From assembly GCA_937919795.1 (NCBI GenBank), contig CALFOA010000045.1, positions 1 through 9,295 of the forward strand: 9,295 nucleotides of DNA, read 5' to 3'. Both the position numbers and the translations under genes were made by a program. Shown piece after piece: positions 8,055 to 9,295 of this stretch. How positions within the stretch are numbered: position 1 is the first letter of the stretch; each line of letters begins with the position of its first letter. The notes below the pieces were generated by a model. The model was given only the letters and a program-made list of their open reading frames with translations, had not been told where the DNA came from and ran no database searches. Origin of the DNA: an uncultured Neisseria sp. Lineage in GTDB: Bacteria; Pseudomonadota; Gammaproteobacteria; Burkholderiales; Neisseriaceae.

Positions 8055-8672
8055 ATGAACAAAAAGTTTTTTGCCGCTGCTGTGGCACTGGCTTTATCTA
8101 CCCCGGTTTTTGCCGATTCTGGTTTTTACATTCAGGCTGATGCGGGCATCAGCAAAATCAAACTTAAAGAAGATAGTGGCTTAAATAATGGTATGACTGC
8201 GTCGGAGAGTGGCTTCAGCCCGCGCCTGACAGTAGGTTATGATTTCGGTAACAACTGGCGTGTTGGTGTGGATTACACCCGCTACAAATCTTCTTTTGAA
8301 CATACCGAATCGGATGCTGCATTGGGTCTCCATAATGTCGGTACTCTCACCGGTAAAATCAAAAAGAATGTAGGCGTTTCTGTTATTTATGATTTCCCGG
8401 TAAGTGAAAAAGTACAACCTTATCTGGGCGCACGGGTAGGCACCAACCGTGTTTCCTATGATTATTTAGAACTCAACCGCGGTAACTTTAATTTTGAAGC
8501 ATCGGGTAAAGAAACTAAAACCAGCGTAGGCGCTTTGGCCGGTGTGGGTGTGAAAGTAAGCGATAAGGTGACTGTAGATGCCGGTTACCGCTACAACCAC
8601 TGGGGTAAATTCTTTGATAACGCTAAAATCAATAGCCACGAATTTTCTGCCGGTGTACGCGTAAAATTCTAA
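8055..8672 (+). CDS. nspA: NspA-like outer-membrane beta-barrel (opacity family porin)
   Basis: Small outer-membrane protein of the Opa/NspA family, 205 residues. A signal peptide (KK, hydrophobic core, VFA|DS) predicts cleavage after A20. The mature chain alternates like an eight-strand barrel and ends in VRVKF, the C-terminal aromatic signal for outer-membrane assembly. Shared NspA landmarks: GFYIQADA, GFSPR, VDYTRYK, IYDFPV, QPYLGAR, DAGYRYN and SAGVRVKF. Meningococcal NspA is about 174 residues; the extra length falls in the surface-loop regions. NspA in meningococcus binds complement factor H; that cannot be assumed here. There is no CTCTT tract in the signal-peptide codons, so it is not phase-variable in the Opa manner. 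A weak GGA lies 7 nt before the ATG. The gene sits opposed to and between cysJ and cysI, which suggests insertion into an ancestral cysJI unit. Confidence 0.88.
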   Translation: MNKKFFAAAVALALSTPVFADSGFYIQADAGISKIKLKEDSGLNNGMTASESGFSPRLTVGYDFGNNWRVGVDYTRYKSSFEHTESDAALGLHNVGTLTGKIKKNVGVSVIYDFPVSEKVQPYLGARVGTNRVSYDYLELNRGNFNFEASGKETKTSVGALAGVGVKVSDKVTVDAGYRYNHWGKFFDNAKINSHEFSAGVRVKF

Positions 8673-8693
8673 TCAGTTATTGGTTCTCAAATG

Positions 8694-8724
8694 AAACCGC
8701 CTGTTATTTTACAGGCGGTTTTTT
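8694..8724 (+). terminator. Rho-independent terminator of nspA
   Basis: Arms 8694-8704 (AAACCGCCTGT) and 8711-8721 (ACAGGCGGTTT) form an 11-bp GC-rich stem with a 6 nt loop, running into a T tract through 8724. It lies 22 bp after the nspA stop and is strong in the plus direction. Confidence 0.92.
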
Positions 8725-8744
8725 ATTGCTCACCGCCTGTAAAA
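8707..8744 (-). terminator. Overlapping second hairpin, likely for cysJ
   Basis: Arms 8707-8719 and 8732-8744 are perfect 13-nt complements with a 12 nt loop, starting 9 bp past the cysJ stop on the minus strand. The middle arm is shared with the nspA terminator, so the two stems exclude each other. On the minus strand the stem ends in AAAATAACAGG without a long T run, so termination strength is uncertain. Confidence 0.55.
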
Positions 8745-8753
8745 TTCAGCCGT

Positions 8754-9295
8754 TTAATAAACATCGCGCTGATAACGCTTCTCTTCACGCAAATCGTTCA
8801 GATAGTCTTCGGCTTCTTCGGCGCTTAACTTGCCTTGTTCAGCAATGATGGTCAGCAAAGTGTTTTCCACATCGCGCGCCATGCGCACGGCGTCGCCGCA
8901 TACATAAACATGCGCGCCTTCTTGCAGCCATGCCCATACATCGGCGGCCGCGGCGGCCAGTTTGTGCTGCACATACACTTTGTCTTTGCCTTGGCGGCTC
9001 CAAGCCAGATCGGCGCGGTTGAGCAGGCCGGATTTGCGGTATTGCAGCCATTCCGACTGATACAGGAAATCGTCGGTAAAGCGTTGGTTGCCGAACACCA
9101 GCCAGTTTTTGCCGCTGTCGCCGTTGGCATCGCGCTGCTGCATAAAGGCGCGGAACGGGGCAACGCCGGTACCGGCACCGATCATGATTACCGGCGTATC
9201 GCCGTTTTCGGGCAGGCGGAACAGTTTGTTCGGTTCAATAAATACGCGCACTTCTTCGCCTTCTTCCAACACGCCGCCGAGCCAGCCGGAGGCAG
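8754..9295 (-). CDS. cysJ: Sulfite reductase (NADPH) flavoprotein alpha subunit CysJ (5' part beyond window)
   Basis: Passes electrons from NADPH through FAD and FMN to CysI for sulfite reduction. Only the last 179 codons are seen, out of about 600 in the family; the frame is open to the right edge ([18 protein letters not shown]). What is visible is the NADPH-binding half of the ferredoxin-reductase module: [65 protein letters not shown], and the terminal RYQRDVY with its aromatic end residue, all close to E. coli CysJ. The FMN and FAD-binding parts lie outside. In many bacteria cysJ is followed at once by cysI; here a convergent nspA-like gene comes first. The TAA stop is at 8754-8756. Confidence 0.95.
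   Translation of the reverse strand, partial: ASGWLGGVLEEGEEVRVFIEPNKLFRLPENGDTPVIMIGAGTGVAPFRAFMQQRDANGDSGKNWLVFGNQRFTDDFLYQSEWLQYRKSGLLNRADLAWSRQGKDKVYVQHKLAAAAADVWAWLQEGAHVYVCGDAVRMARDVENTLLTIIAEQGKLSAEEAEDYLNDLREEKRYQRDVY

Noticed and set aside
8754..9272. Short stand-alone gene starting at a GTG at 9270-9272
   Set aside because: The frame continues upstream to the window edge with CysJ-like sequence, so the GTG is an internal valine codon of cysJ.

Overview
The window looks like a Neisseriaceae chromosome. Seven exact copies and one 11/12 copy of the 12-mer TGCCTGTCTGAA occur in about 9.3 kb, several as inverted pairs between genes. This is the DNA uptake sequence (DUS) dialect I know as the Neisseria wadsworthii type; the classic meningococcal/gonococcal DUS core GCCGTCTGAA is absent. 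The gene products also read as neisserial: CysI and CysJ keep all family motifs, and the small outer-membrane barrel closely resembles neisserial surface protein A. I have matched families from memory of their motifs; no database search was run.

Left two thirds (1-5722, minus strand): a glycogen/maltodextrin block. In transcription order it holds malQ (4-alpha-glucanotransferase) and glgB (glycogen branching enzyme), joined in a single uninterrupted 1435-codon frame, and then glgX (glycogen debranching enzyme), whose 3' part runs off the left edge. GlgB makes alpha-1,6 branches, GlgX removes short branches, and MalQ recycles the released maltodextrins, so the three act on one polymer. The 170 bp between glgB and glgX hold three alternating-orientation DUS copies and a small direct repeat.

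Middle (5723-6006): an AT-rich spacer with no gene. Its right end carries a DUS inverted repeat with a T tract, a good terminator for cysI, so the sulfur and glycogen genes are probably separate transcription units.

Right third (6007-9295): assimilatory sulfite reductase. cysI (siroheme/4Fe-4S subunit, complete) and cysJ (flavoprotein subunit, C-terminal part only) both lie on the minus strand in the usual cysJ-then-cysI order. They are separated by a plus-strand nspA-like gene with its own -10 box, a structured leader and a strong terminator. cysJ and nspA converge on a three-armed terminator region; nspA and cysI diverge from a 278 bp control region. cysI must therefore have its own promoter.

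No RNA genes, insertion sequences or CRISPR arrays were found. I do not see a wholly new system. The most notable points are the MalQ-GlgB fusion, the nspA gene splitting cysJ from cysI, DUS copies inside malQ, and the paired-arm structures in the intergenic regions.
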